From contig WBVU01000011.1 in the NCBI GenBank assembly GCA_009192285.1, forward strand, positions 1,856,668 to 1,920,667: a stretch of 64,000 bases of DNA. The letters run 5' to 3'. This document shows, in pieces, positions 11,253-23,128 of the stretch; positions within the stretch are counted from its first letter, which is position 1; each line of letters begins with the position of its first letter. Source of the DNA: Morchella semilibera. Taxonomy: Eukaryota; Ascomycota; Pezizomycetes; Pezizales; Morchellaceae. The notes below the pieces were generated by a model. It was not told where the DNA came from. It saw only the letters and a list, made by a program, of their open reading frames with translations, and did not search any database. The translations under genes were made by a program, and so were the position numbers.

Positions 11253-12110
11253 TAGCTCTCCTTCGCCCGGAATTTGGGGAACCGGGGCATGGAATGACCT
11301 TCGAGACTTTGAAGACGTTAAACAAATTATAAGTAGATATAATTATTTTATTAAATAAAGGCCTATTTTCGATCTACCTTATTAGACATGTTTGGATAAA
11401 AATCAAATTAGGGATATCATTATAATTGCTTACCAAGTTCGGAAGGCTGAAGAGTATAGATCAGGAAAGAAATAAGATATAGTCAAAATTGAAAAAAATG
11501 AATGCCTTATATTCCCTATATTGTGGCAAGAAGATATCAATGTCAAAAATTCTAGCAAAATCGTTACGCCATTCTGCAGTGTCGGCCCAAACCCCGGCCC
11601 GAACCTGGCGCGCGGAGACTAACGCTATCGGCTCGGCTGTGGAGTGCGCTATAACTACGGTGGCGGTTGTGGGTCTTTGAGTTTTGACTAAATATTGCGT
11701 AATGGAAAGGTTCTGGACCGGATATTCGGGCGGTGGTTTTCTTTCGGAATCTAATTTTTGTAGAAGGTTGCATGTCCTTCTGTTTTGAAACTGGCATACG
11801 TATATACGGTACTTGACACGAGAATAGGTTTCTATCACGTTGCAACAGCTCGCAAGTACTTCGGGTGGGTGTGGGGTAAGGTGTCTTCCCACTTACCCCT
11901 ACACCCGAAGTACAGTACGCATGTTATCAGTATCTCGGTGTTGTAAAGCGAGTGAGTTCGGGTGAAGATAACAATACGGCTTGGCAACTCGAATTGGTAG
12001 GGTAACAGTTACACCTTGTTGTCCAGGTCCGGGTTCTTTTATGCGGGGCATTTAATATAATTTTTTCTAGTATATACATATACCTCCTCAGGGAAAATTC
12101 AAATAGCAAG
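11253..12110. other. Gene-free interval with a strong hairpin
   Basis: Contains a 58-bp inverted repeat at 11856-11913 (listed separately). A 143-aa minus-strand frame at 11461-11892 runs into that hairpin, shows no family motif, and is not called. Confidence 0.55.
11856..11913. repeat. Short perfect-type hairpin
   Basis: The left arm 11856-11880 and right arm 11892-11913 are inverted repeats: GTACTTCGGGTG is paired exactly, then GGGGTAAG is paired after a 3-nt bulge. An 11-nt loop separates them. It lies about 200 bp upstream of the MTA phosphorylase start. It could be a solo MITE remnant or a structured regulatory site; the sequence does not decide. Confidence 0.5.
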
Positions 12111-13451
12111 ATGTCATTGCCAAACACCTACTCAGGTATATCTCCAATTATAACTGAAAACCCCTTTATTACTTATAGCCATGTACTTACTTTCTCTATG
12201 ATCGTGAAGGTCCTGTTAGAATAGCTGTGATTGGCGGCACCGGAATTTCACATCTTGAGCACGAAGGTTTTACCGTGAGTTATTTATTTGCTTGTCTAGA
12301 ATTTACTTCTTTTCCCATTCTTCCCATTCTTCCCCTTCCCCTTCCTCTTCCCCTTCCTCTCTCTCTCTTTTTTTTTTTTTTTTTGATCTTGAAGAATAAT
12401 ACAATAGCTGATAATCAATACCAACAGGCCGTTGCGTCGCTAGATGTCGACACTCCATATGGAAAGCCGTCTTCACCGATTACGATATTGCAAACCTCTG
12501 CCGGAGCCCCCATTGCTTTCCTTTCCCGACATGGTCTCCACCATGAACTTACACCCACTGAAGTTCCCAACCGTGCCAACATTGCTGCTCTCCGCTCCAT
12601 CGGTGTCAGGTCTGTGATCGCGTTTTCTGCGGTTGGTAGCTTGCAGGAAGAAATCAAGCCCAGAGACTTTGTTATCCCATCACAGATAATCGACCGTACC
12701 AAGGGGATCAGAGAGTTCACATTTTTCGAGAAGGGTGTTGTAGGACATGTTGGTTTCGCTGACCCGTTCGATGCTGCCCTCTCGAGGGTTATTGAAAGGG
12801 TTGCGAGCAGCGGGGTTTTAGAGGGGACCGACGTTAAGCTTCACAGTGATAAGCTTCTGATTTGTATGGGTATTGATCACCGGATTATTCCGAACAATTT
12901 AAATAAAGTTGGTACTGATTTTGGCGAAATAGAGGGTCCTCAATTTAGTACTAGGGCAGAAAGCAATCTCTACAGATCATGGGGTGGGGATGTTATCAAC
13001 ATGTAAGTGAAATCGCTTATATGAAACATATTTCCTTTATCAGCTAATTTATCTTCTAGGTCTGCACTTCCGGAATCTAAACTTGCCCGCGAAGCCGAGC
13101 TTGCTTACTGCATGATCTGCATGTCAACTGATTATGATTGCTGGAGTTTGTTCCCATTCATGACCTTTCCATCTAGAGATATCACTGATAAATTTGCCTT
13201 TGATAATAGAGGTCGGTGAAGAGGCTGTCACCGTTGAAACAGTCATGGGTAACATGCACGCCAATGGTGCCAACGCAAAGCGGCTTGTCGCTGCTGTTCT
13301 TCAGGAGTTGATTAAGGAGGAGCACCAAGACCTCGTCAACGCCAAACATGTGGAGGGCTCTTCAAAGTTCGCGTGCTGCACTGCACCTGCTGGGAGAGGC
13401 GCGGAGACGGTGAAGAAGTTGGAATGGTTGATGCCCGGGTACTTTTCTTAA
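12111..13451 (+). CDS. MEU1: S-methyl-5'-thioadenosine phosphorylase
   Basis: Cleaves 5'-methylthioadenosine with phosphate to adenine and methylthioribose-1-phosphate, the first step of methionine salvage, in the cytosol and nucleus. Six exons are read: 12111-12135, 12210-12274, 12428-12869, 12933-13002, 13060-13145 and 13210-13451, giving 309 aa, close to yeast and human homologues. The start [20 protein letters not shown] is conserved. Visible motifs are the phosphate-binding GGTGI, SRHG near residue 60, [33 protein letters not shown] and MSTDYDCW. Junctions were fixed by restoring these motifs. Introns 2 (153 nt) and 3 (63 nt) are multiples of three and lack stops, so their retention would insert residues without a frameshift. 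Intron 2 contains a long C/T tract. Nothing suggests loss of function. Confidence 0.93.
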
Positions 13452-14491
13452 ATAGTGCTGGGAGTGGTCACAGTTTTGATACTCATAGGACATAACACTG
13501 CGTACCAACAAAATGATATATAGTATACTTCTAGGGCCTTTCTGGGAGTGGATAGTTCTAGAACAGAAGAGCATTCAAACATTTGTTTAACTGTTTGTAC
13601 GTGGCCCACAAAAGTTTCTCTCGCCACCTATGCATCACACTTAGGAATCTTTCCACTAATTGCGCAATTGCCCTCTACCTCGCAATCTGGTCCATGCTCT
13701 ACTTTCACTTGGAAACCGTCCTGCCTTCGCTACTCGTCAATAAGTCTGCTCCATACGGAGGTTTTGGCCTTCGAGCTACTACTTATACCTCTATCCACCA
13801 CACCTCCCCTTCCTTCAATATAATATGATAGGATTCAAACGTCAAAACAGCATTAATCATAGATGAAGTTCATCGAGTTCATGAAGTTAAATTAAAATAT
13901 GTGTAACCAGCTAAAAGGAAAGTGAGGCATTGTAGTACTGACTGCCTGCCTAGACAGGCATTCAGTGTCTTGTACTCTTGTCATATATAGCGTTTTCAAC
14001 CACTCGAAGGATCTACCCAGATATGCCCCAAACGCCAAGGGACATTACAGTTTCAAGCTTATCTGAAACTGCATACTAGCCCGAGTTTGTATGACACTAC
14101 CTATTCTCCCTAGGCTGATAGGGGTTGACGCCAGGGGAAAGCAACGCTAGCTCGGATCCCCGAACCGAACACCTTGGTATGCAGTACTGGAAATATTTGA
14201 CGATCTTGCAAGTAACAAGCCTTATGGGATTTCGGTGATATTAATTTCCATGGTACTATAGTGGTAAATACGACCCTTCAATTTACTGTCCAAAACTCAC
14301 CAAGATGCGAGTTAACTCGGTAGAAGAGATCGATTGTATATAAGTTCGGGATCGAATGGTCCTGTAAGTTAGCTTTCTGTGATTCATCAACAAAGGTATT
14401 CTCATCGATTTCTTATCCGTCAACTCTGACTATTCCCAAAGCTAGCTCTGTAGTTATCTTAAATCTTCCTTTCTTCTAATAGTTTGAGACT
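13452..14491. other. Intergenic region, promoter of the GH5 pseudogene
   Basis: No gene is supported; two overlapping plus-strand frames near 13550-13830 are different readings of the same sequence and have no motif. A TATA box (TGTATATAAG, about 14336-14345) lies about 150 bp before the GH5 ATG, with a plausible leader between them. A short palindrome with TGCCTG/CAGGCA arms occurs near 13945-13960. Confidence 0.55.
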
Positions 14492-15667
14492 ATGAAGACT
14501 TCGATCCTTCAATATTCTACTCTCTTGTCAGTCATATCACTGCCTGCATCATGGGCATGGCTTCCCTCTGTCGATAAGATACGTGGTGTTAATCTCGGCG
14601 GCCTTTTTATAATCGAACCTTGGATGCAAGCAAAGTCCTGGAGTACCATCGGGTGCTCAGCCTACAAGAGCGAGTTCGACTGTGTCATGAACCTTGGCTA
14701 GGAGGCCGCAAATGCGGCATTTTAAAAACACTGGGATACTTTCATTACCTAGGACGATATTACTTAGATTGTAGGGCTAGGTCTGAATACCGTCCGAATT
14801 CCGCTTGGATACTGGATAAAGGAGGACCTAGTTTACTCTGATAGTGAATACTTTCCCCAAGGCGGGTTCACCTACCTTGAGAGAGTCTGTAGTTAGGCGA
14901 AAGACGCGGGCCTCTATGTCATCCTTGACCTTCATGGCGCCCCAGGCGCTCAGCAAGCTGATCAACCTTTCACTGGACAGTATGCTTCAACCCCCGGGTT
15001 CTACATCGATTATCAATATGAGCGGGCCTACAAGTGGCTCGAGTGGATGACAAACGTAACACATACGAACTCCAATTTTGACACTGTATATGCAATTGAG
15101 GTTGTCAATGAGCCGCTCCAGACCGCCAGTTCGGTAACGACAATGATTGACACATACTACCCGACTGCAATGAGTAGAATCAACGCCATAGAAGAGGAGC
15201 TTGGAGTCTCCACTTCTAAAAAACTTCACGTGCAGATGATGAACCAGAAATGGGGATCTGGAGACCCTACAAAAGCGCTCACGGATGAAACATATGCATA
15301 TTACGATAATCATCACTACGTTAAATGGACCTCCGGTGTCACTGCTACCCGCGACGCCTACATGAAGCATTCATGCACAAACGATCGCGGCGGAAATTCC
15401 CCGGTTGTTGTTGGTGAATGGAGTTTGAGCCCAGCGGACGAGGATGGTACTGAGTTTAGCATCGATGCTTCTGATGCTGTTTCGTGGTACAGCAAATGGT
15501 GGGCCGCCCAGACCATCAGCTATGAGAAACAGGCGGGGTGGATCTTTTGGTGAAAATATTGGAGGTAGGATGGACTGGAGATGGGGCTACCAACAGGCTG
15601 CTGCGGCGGGTGTTATCCCAAGTGATGCTTCGGAGGGAGCTAAGTCCTCAGTTTGCGACGGATATTA
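14492..15667 (+). pseudogene. Secreted GH5 beta-glucanase (exo-1,3/endo-1,6-beta-glucanase type), degraded
   Basis: Family members cleave beta-1,3- or beta-1,6-glucan in the cell wall. A signal peptide (MKTSILQYSTLLSVISLPASWA) precedes the GH5 opening KIRGVNLGGLF and the FDCVMNLG block. The same frame continues through [36 protein letters not shown] (acid/base Glu) and VVGEWSLSPAD (nucleophile Glu). It is interrupted by five stops, at 14699 (TAG), 14723 (TAA), 14750 (TAG), 14765 (TAG) and 14894 (TAG). Family comparison places Gln at the first four and Trp at the last. All can arise by C-to-T in CpA on one strand or the other, the signature of repeat-induced point mutation. Near 15551 a short indel shifts the frame before the conserved WRWGYQQAAAAGVIPSDA end. 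A TATA box and signal peptide show it was once a normal gene. Stop-codon reassignment is ruled out because neighbouring genes end in TAA and TAG. Confidence 0.85.
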
Positions 15668-17507
15668 AGCGATTTTCTCTTTTTGCAGACAGAGCGCGTT
15701 TATTCTAGACCTTAGGTTCAAATGATTACACACACAAAACACTACACGAGATTAGTATTTATTGAATTAGACCAAGGTTTTAATTACGTCCGAGTGATGA
15801 TACATGATCGGTCATGCTATCGAGAATCAAAGCCTACTTCAAAGGAACAAGATTTCGAGTTGCATAAACCATTGTGACAAACTTTAAATACTTCAACGAA
15901 AAGCTATATGCAATTACAATAAGGATGTAGATACATGTATTTGGGTATGTTCTACCTACTGTTCGCGGCCGTGACAGACAATATTACGTGTATGGGGGCG
16001 CTAGTAAACCGCAAGGATATCCCATCAACAAAGATATTCACACGTTGAATATAACTAGAACCTTAATAAAGCACTACGAAAATATTACATAGATGGTAAT
16101 AGCTTAATAGATCAAACACTACATGTAGGTCTGGGCTTTAAGCAATCGTGGAACTCTAAGCACACACAACACCTCATTGATATATTGTGTAGCTGGTAGA
16201 ATGTATAGATACATGCACGGCCGCACTCGAAAAACTTGGCGCCGCCGGGCCAAATCACGAGGGAGTCCTTTCTGCTTTCCAATTCTCTGAGAGCTAATTG
16301 CGCAACTCGTAGGCACCAGCTCATGCAGGACTCTTCCAATGCGGCTGCACTGTTATGTATAAGGGCCTGTTTGTTTTACTCGGATTGGGCCTAATCCATG
16401 CCAATTACTCGGCCGAGGGGCCATTCCACGGCGCGGGATCTTCCGTCTCTGTGAAGCAGAGCCGCTTGCACCAGCCACTGACAGCCAGCACATGCGGGTA
16501 TCGGCACAACTTTATCTTTATTTCCCACCCCTCAACCCGCTGAGAAATCAATTTGTAGGTTTCTAATGGCTTATCAAGCAGCAATCATTGTGTGACAGCA
16601 TAATCGCTTCATCATCATCACGCTCCTCCATACTTTGTCACGCTAGAAAATACCATCCTGATGCTAAATCGAACAGCCACGAATATAATAAGTAATAGTA
16701 CTATTTTAAATTTTAATATACGGATTGCATTGTTCTTCAAACCGCGATAGAGCGCAGTGTACTTCAGTCCATTTCGCTGTGATAGATTATCCTCCAAGAT
16801 TATGTGTATAGCTTTTGCATACTGCCTGTGGTACATAGAATGCGAACTCAGTCCGAGAGTTTCTGCGATACTCTCTACCTGAGGCATCAAAGTGCAAAAG
16901 GTCTATTCTTGGTTCAGGAATGTGCATTTTGCTATTGAACTTAGCAGTGTATATGGCCAGAAACTAGCTACTAAAGGAAATATCCGACGCTGATCTCTAT
17001 CTCAACCAATCACTTCAGCTGAAATCCCTGCACAAAGGTAATCAAGTGGTGAGTTTCTGGAGCACGGTGGTTCAAACATGAATACAATCAAACATATTGC
17101 AGAAAGTGCTTATTTTATCCCTGGATGAACAACAAGGAATACGTACTTGTGCGGGGGGGCTGCATGTATGGCGGAATCATTAGCAATATCACATGTGGCG
17201 CTTAGAATTTCAAAGGTAGCATTTGTAAATGCTTCGAAATCGCGAATATCACGATATCAATGGTTGTTGTTGACATTACATGAAAGTATTGCCCCATATT
17301 TCGTGATAGTTTGCACATGGGACACAGAGTAATGTAACTTCGGGTATCATTGGCCCATAAAAGGCTAGGTATAGTTCTCAGAAGTATATATATTCAGCAC
17401 GAATTCCTCTCTCCCGACCTCACCAACACCACTCACATATCTGTCTTACTACATCTTCACCAGCAAACAATCTCTCGTCAAGCTTCTAAAACATTGCAAT
17501 CATCAAA
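15668..17507. other. Intergenic region and promoter of the NmrA-like gene
   Basis: No gene is recognised. It is AT-rich with several TACATGTA-like octamers (near 15934 and 16122). A CCCATAAAAGGC TATA-like element at about 17354-17365 lies roughly 150 bp before the next ATG, followed by a C/T-rich leader, the usual form of a fungal promoter. Confidence 0.5.
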
Positions 17508-18565
17508 ATGTCTCCTGTTAACATCATCCAAGTCGGTGTAAGTGCAATCCACACTACTCTTTACAAATCCCTCTTTCAGAATTTACCTTTGCCTGCTTTT
17601 TCGTAGTAGACGAGAGGAATATAAATCTAATATTTTCTAGGCTGCTGGTAACCTTGGCCCTAGCGTCTACAAGGCTCTCAATGAAAACCCCGACTTCAAC
17701 GTCACAGTACTTAGCCGCGAGGGCTCTCAGAATAAACCTATCGATGGGGCCAAAGTTGTAACAGCAGATTATTCATCACACGAACAACTCGTCTCGGCAT
17801 TCAAAGGACAAGATGCCGTTGTTTCAACTGTCGGAGCTCCTGCTCTTCCTGACCAAACCAAGTTCATCGACGCTGCCATCGAGGCCGGGGTAAAGTACTT
17901 CATTCCTAGCGAATTCGGTGGAAACACCTCAAACGAAAAGACTGGATCACTGGCTGTATTTCGTGCGAAGGTCAATACACGAAAGTATCTTGAGCAGAAG
18001 GCTGCAGATGGGAAGATTAGCTACATCATCATTAACAACGGACCTTTCTTCGATTGGGGTATGAATTCTCGTGCTCTAATATTATACCTGGTCACCGCTA
18101 ATTTAGAAATGAATAGGCCTTAAAACTGGTTTCCTTGGCTTTAAGGGAGCCGAGAAGAAGGCTACACTCTACGACGGTGGCTCAGTACCCTTCAGCACCA
18201 CTACCCTAGCTTCTATCGGCCAATCAGTCGCTGCTGCCCTATCTAACCCCGACAAGTTCAAGAACAGAGCTATCTATGTCCACTCTGCCGTCACCACCCA
18301 ACGTGATCTCCTAAATCTTTTCGAGAAACACACTGGCGCTAAATGGGAAATTGAAGAGAAGAGCACAGCTGAGATCGAGAAAGCGACCAACGCGAAGCTT
18401 GCCCAGGGAGACTTCAGCACCATCTGGCACTTGATCTTCCGGAGTTTGTGGGGTGAGGGCTATGGTGGAAGATTCGAGAATGTTAGCAACGAGGATTTGG
18501 GAGTTAAGGAGTTAAGCGGGCAGGAAATCGAGGAGCTCGTTAAGGCCACAATTGGGGTGCAGTGA
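17508..18565 (+). CDS. NmrA-like / isoflavone-reductase-type NAD(P)-binding protein
   Basis: Atypical short-chain dehydrogenase of the NmrA/PCBER family. In fungi, members act either as NADPH-dependent reductases of aromatic or secondary metabolites or as redox sensors; I cannot assign a substrate. Three exons, 17508-17537, 17641-18058 and 18117-18565, give 298 aa, the usual length. The dinucleotide-binding motif GAAGNLG lies at residues 11-17, split from the start by intron 1. It is followed by the NADP-side loop VLSRE, the VVSTVGAP strand, FIPSEFGG (family motif near residue 100) and NNGPFFDWGL. There is no signal peptide or membrane span, so a cytosolic protein is expected. Codon use and introns look ordinary. 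Neighbours are carbohydrate-active genes, but no operon-like link is implied. Confidence 0.9.
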
Positions 18566-19677
18566 GGCGTTTGTGTTTGCGTTATGTAATTTAGTAGTTG
18601 TGCTAAAAGGCCTACATACTAAATAAATGCCAAGAATCTGGCTGCAGTGGACGAAAGACCCTGAATGCACGAACCTGATTATTCAGTATTGAGCGAACTA
18701 TATATTAAATGAGCCTTATGAGTTGTGTGCACGTATGAGTTATCGGTCAATCAATCGAAATTAATGGGTTAGACAAACAAACAAATAAATAAACCGGGCG
18801 TTGCATCATATAATATCACTCGTTAGGCTTGATCATTGTTGTTGTTGTTGCTGTTGTTGTTACATCTTGTTGGGGGAGATCGTTATGTGACTTGAATTAA
18901 ATAGTGGATGTACGCATATAAGTGCGTGTAGCCGCGGGTCAGGTGTGGCGGGCGTGGTGGTGGTGGCAGCAGGTGTCGACTTCCTCAACTGATCAAACAA
19001 AACGCCCCAACATGATTTGAAAGGTTACCTTTAGGGATATTTATACTGAAACTTTTAATGTCCAAAAATAACCAGCCGAACTCCCTGTCACGAGTCAAGA
19101 ATGCTTGAGCTAGGTTAGTTGAATCGAACCTGCAGTGTATTTCAAGGCCGATGCACTGGCTATATTCATAGAGCCTAAGTTTGAGTTCGACCGAGACGTG
19201 CGTAATATGAAACTCAGTGGCTTTAAAACTTCCTGTTTACTTTATACGATGGTAAGGGGAGGTAACTTAAAGGTGTCCAAATTCGTGGAAGGTGAATACA
19301 AATATATAATCTGCTAGCGCCGATGGAATCGATTAAACGTAAATCGATCACAAAAACTAACAAGCAAGCTACCAAACATATGGGCTCAAAGGTTCTTCTG
19401 TGGCGGCTTGGGAAAACATTATGTCAAGCCAGTATAAATCTAAGTATCTTATCCCATCTAAGATAAATTGACTGTGCTGCAGCTGGCCACCATAAGGCCG
19501 GGCTGGGAACGAGGCTAGGTTATCTGCATGTTTAAAAATACGCAGTGTATGAAAAACCATATAAATCAAGAGAAATCACTAATCATTGAGCTCATGTATG
19601 AAAGGTTTAAGCATAAAAATACATGTGTTTCGAATAAATCCCTTCTCATGTAAGTTAACTCTCACGACCACTCTCTC
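18566..19677. other. Intergenic region with a GTT microsatellite
   Basis: Holds a (GTT)n tract interrupted once (about 18836-18862) and a GGTGG-rich patch (about 18945-18972). No gene is supported. A GGTTCGATTC B-box-like sequence on the minus strand near 19117-19130 has no matching tRNA structure. Confidence 0.5.
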
Positions 19678-20715
19678 TCACGACCACTCCCTAAAGAACT
19701 CTAAGATTCTCGGTGTTGCAATGACCAGGTCAGCCCCTGTCTGCTCTGTCCCCGGCCACTTGTGCGCCAAATTAGTCTCGTTGTAGGCTACCAAAACTCT
19801 CTTCCCGTCGGTCTCTCCGCAGTTCCAAACATCCTTCCAAACCAAGCCATTCCTTAGGATCTCCCTAGAATCAGGCTCCTTGCTACATCCGTCACGAGAT
19901 GCTTTATCTTCGAGCCAACTCCTAATGCTAGGTAGCTCGCCGCCTCTCCCCGTACCACCATAATATGGGATCTTCATGCAAAACAGATTAGTAAACTATC
20001 ATTAACTGATTAGTGGAAGTGGAAAACCCACAGTAGTATCGTTCATCCCGTGGAAGTCCATAATCGGTATATATTCCCTCTCCGTAGTAGGGTTACAAGG
20101 TATTCTAGTTCCCGGGTAAAAGGCTCCCGAAACAGCCGCAAAAGCAGTGATTCGAAGTGACATTGCAGAGTCACAGGTTAGTAATCCCACGAAACCTCCA
20201 CCGTTGGATTTGCCGGAGGCATAGATGCGATCAGTATCAATGCAGAGCGTAGACTCGAGCTGGTCCAAGACGTCACTCGTAAAGGAGACATCGTCGACAC
20301 CGGGAGCAGAGTAAGAGGCACCTTGCCAGGAATTCTGTGCCGTGTCAGTTTAAATCTTGGTTGTGAGCGTTGTGAAGGCAGTAGATACATCGACCCCGTT
20401 TGGATACACAACGACGAACTCAGTATTCCACTTCTCCAATGAAAATTCTGATATTTTTTCTTGATCCTCCGCTGTTCTTGTGTTCCCATGGTATGAAAGT
20501 ATCAATGGTGCCGCAGTGTCGCGTTTGTAGCTACTCGGGACATATAGCCTGTAAGTTCTATCAATACCTCCTGATTTGATTGAAAACTGTTGACTTGAAC
20601 CCCCAGCACTTGAGTTTGTTGGGAGGGCGGTTCCGCATCCTGCCGATTTTGCAGCAGAAACGAGATTGGAGGAGAGGAGGACAAAAAGAGACGTAAAGTG
20701 AAGTGATTTCAGCAT
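19678..20715 (-). CDS. Secreted CE1-type esterase (feruloyl esterase / PHB-depolymerase family)
   Basis: Predicted extracellular serine esterase that removes feruloyl or acetyl groups from plant cell-wall polysaccharides. Exons on the minus strand: 20389-20715, 20032-20334 and 19678-19971, giving 307 aa. A signal peptide (MLKSLHFTSLFVLLSSNLVSA) is followed by YRLYVPSSY, LSYHGN (oxyanion region), VVYPNGVD and the nucleophile elbow GKSNGGG with Ser near residue 152. The catalytic Asp lies in HGMNDTT (about 208), and a His in NLAHKWPG (about 280) completes the triad. Introns are 54 and 60 nt; both junctions were placed to restore YPNGVD-NSWQG and DTT-IPYYGGTG. Length and motifs fit fungal feruloyl esterases of type C/D. 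Substrate preference cannot be read from sequence; an acetyl xylan esterase or related PHB depolymerase-like activity is the alternative. Confidence 0.85.
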
Positions 20716-21708
20716 TTTTACTGAGACGTAGACTCATAAACTATAGCTATTGAACTTGAGAGGATTTGTGGGCTTAGGTACCTTATTATATCACCGGCCG
20801 GTTAGGACTCGGATATTGTGCCGAAGTTGATTATTACTACATGTAGTACTTACATATTATGATTATACGTGAAGGTCCTTTACTGAGGTGATATCATTCA
20901 GTAAGGCATGTATGCAAGCGAAGTCACACGAAAATTATAGTGGACATGTAATCACTGCAATTGAAAGGCTCACCGGGTGAGTGATCACTGGTGATCGCCA
21001 GTGATATACTTTTAAGAATATATAATCGTTATTTGACTCATATTACCTTAAGCAGCTACTGCCACATTTAGTCTCGTCCCCAACCCATTCAGCGTTTCTT
21101 AGTAGTGGCGGTTAAGTTTGGTATAGGATACATATGTTGTAGAAAATTAAATTGGAGCAGTGACTTTTTGGGGTCGGGGCATAGCATAACAGCCGGGAAA
21201 CAAGGGGGGGATGGTACACACGAACCTTTTGGGTACGCATTACATGAGAATTTGCGTAAGTAGAGTCAGCTCCATACTCCGATTAACTGGCAGACTCTGG
21301 GTCAGCCAGCACCAATCAGGTTACCAGAAAATGGGGCCGGCTTCATCTGCGCAAATTCTCTATTATCCCAAACCACCAAAAAAGGGATGAGACTAAGCGG
21401 CTACAGATATGTAATTTACCTTAATTTCCGTAATACAGTAACCAACAAAGCCAGGAATTCCAAAAAGTAGCTGCGGACCAGAAGACAAAGAGGAAGAAAG
21501 AAAGAAAAGAGCCCACTCAGTTCTCAACATCCTAAATATATGGTATCCCTTATCATAAATTTCGCCTCTGAAACCGCTTATGAATTTGTTTTACCATGAA
21601 AACGTACTTGGGGGAACTATTACTAGGCCCTAGCCGACCTAGTACTAGGATATCTATCCTAGAGCTCTTACAGCAAATCTACCACATCCACAGCAGGGGC
21701 TAATACTT
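20716..21708. other. Intergenic region with a MITE-like element
   Basis: Includes the esterase promoter (a CACCGGCCGG patch near 20793-20802), a short palindrome of GTGATCACTGGTGATC type near 20980-21000, and an inverted-repeat element at 21246-21360. No gene is supported. Confidence 0.5.
21246..21360. mobile_element. MITE-like element with 28-bp inverted repeats
   Basis: Arm 21246-21273 and arm 21333-21360 start from a shared GAGAATTTGCG and match imperfectly further inward. The interior has ACCAATCAGGTTACCAGAAAA, nearly identical to the internal sequence of the 419-534 element. The two are likely relatives of different age. No clear target-site duplication is seen. Confidence 0.6.
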
Positions 21709-23128
21709 CTAATGCCCACCCCATAACCATCTATTCAAGCCCCTCTCCTTAATCAATGCTTTGATCCTAGCCATCTCGCTCTCGGCTTTTTCATTCCACT
21801 TATTTATCTTTTCCGACTCTTTTTCTGCTCCTTCTGTCCCATTGGGGCTACTGGCGTGCTCTGGGTCCATAGTAGCAGCAGCAGCGTCCTTTACAAGAAC
21901 CGGAAAACATGCCCAACTCCATGGTGGCTCGTTAAGTGTGTTTACAGTAGTTTCCCATTTGCTGCGTCGATTAGGGGAGATGATTATCTGCTTTGGAGAT
22001 ATATATGTGGGGCTTTCTGGGGTTGGAGTCCAGGCCCATTGTATCCGATGGAGTTCATAAAATCCTATGCGGTCCCCTGCTGTATCCGCCGTCCATCCCC
22101 CTTCTAAGTCCGTCTGACTTGGGGGTGGAAAAAGATCAAACTCCCTGCAAAATAACGAGAACAGTGCCTTATCACGGGAATAGGGGAATCTGCCGTTCAA
22201 GGCCTGTGCAAAAAAAAAACATTTAGTCTAGTCATGCACACACTTAGGGTTAAGGCTTATCTAGCACCAACGAAGTATATAGATGCATGGTAATTAGAAA
22301 GAGGTATTCTAGTGCCTCACCTCTGTTTGTAAACGTTGCTGTAAAACTTTCATTCGTACAATCTCCAACACAGACATGGCAGGTCGCCTGCCGGGACCTG
22401 ACTCAAGATACCGTACCAGGCTGTCGGTGAGGCCGGGTTGGGTAAGTCCGTTCGCAATAAGGGCACGGCGAAGGTGATTCGTTTTAGCTTCGCGTGAGTT
22501 TAAACGGGCAGCACGACGCTCACGACTTTTAGAGACGCGGTCGGCAAGGAAAGACCTAAGATCATTGCCAGCCCCGACATGAATCCGAGTTGCAAGTGCA
22601 CGAACTTCTGGCCCTAGAAAGAGGGTTGTAATCCCATTGATACTATAATACTGCCCGGAGCGAATGCCCGAAGCGAATAGGTCTTGTTTCTTCAAATGAT
22701 ACCTAATAGGCATCAGTAGGCAAATATATTTCCTGGCACAAAAAAATGGGGAAGGACTTTTTCATAGCATCCGTCATGGTTATTTTTTCGTCCCATTCCT
22801 GCTTATCACACACCTTGCAACAGGCCAGAAAGCTTGACATGATAGCACGACGTTTAGTCTTTTTGCCGCAAAATTCACAATGCCACTGCACATGGCGCAA
22901 TAGACGCTCTCTGTTTGTTGGCCTTGCGGTGGGTACGGGACCAGATTTATTGGCAAGACGAGTAGCAAGGATATGATAGCTATAGGCTTCGACAAGAGCA
23001 TTAAGGTTCCTGCAAACAGCTGATAGAGCTAGATATGAATGGTTGGAACATGGTGTTGCTGCATAGAGGTAAGAGAGGATATTGTAAGAGACATCAATGG
23101 GAAGTGATTCAAGAGTCGGCCGGGACAT
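21709..23128 (-). CDS. F-box protein with a C-terminal region of unknown function
   Basis: Probable substrate receptor of an SCF ubiquitin ligase. Exons: 22758-23128, 22321-22702 and 21709-22203, giving 415 aa. The F-box lies at residues about 5-50 (LESLPIDVSYNILSYL, then LSAVCRNLNAL). Next comes a CxxC pair, CEFCGKKTKRR and CCKVCDKQEW, probably a small zinc-binding knuckle common in this fungal F-box group. A basic region follows (SKSRERRAARLNSREAKTNHLRRAL), and a C-terminal part ends in a charged helix. Intron 1 (55 nt) has a weak donor, GTCCTT. I infer it because reading through stops the frame, while splicing joins AMKK to YHLKKQDLF as in homologues. If that splice is wrong, the gene has a frameshift near 22703. 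The start is the ATG at 23128. The gene is divergent from another F-box gene. Confidence 0.75.

Noticed and set aside
11461-11892. 143-aa minus-strand frame
   Set aside because: It has no motif, and its start lies in a perfect hairpin.
14492-15667. Reassigned stop codons (TAG/TAA as Gln)
   Set aside because: Neighbouring intact genes end in TAA and TAG and contain none internally, so RIP-like damage is the simpler reading.
19117-19190. tRNA B-box-like GGTTCGATTC on the minus strand
   Set aside because: No acceptor stem or correct A box could be paired with it.
22703-22713. Apparent frameshift in the F-box gene
   Set aside because: A 55-nt intron (22703-22757) with a weak donor but good branch and acceptor restores the frame and the family-like KKYHLKKQDL reading, so a frameshift is not needed.
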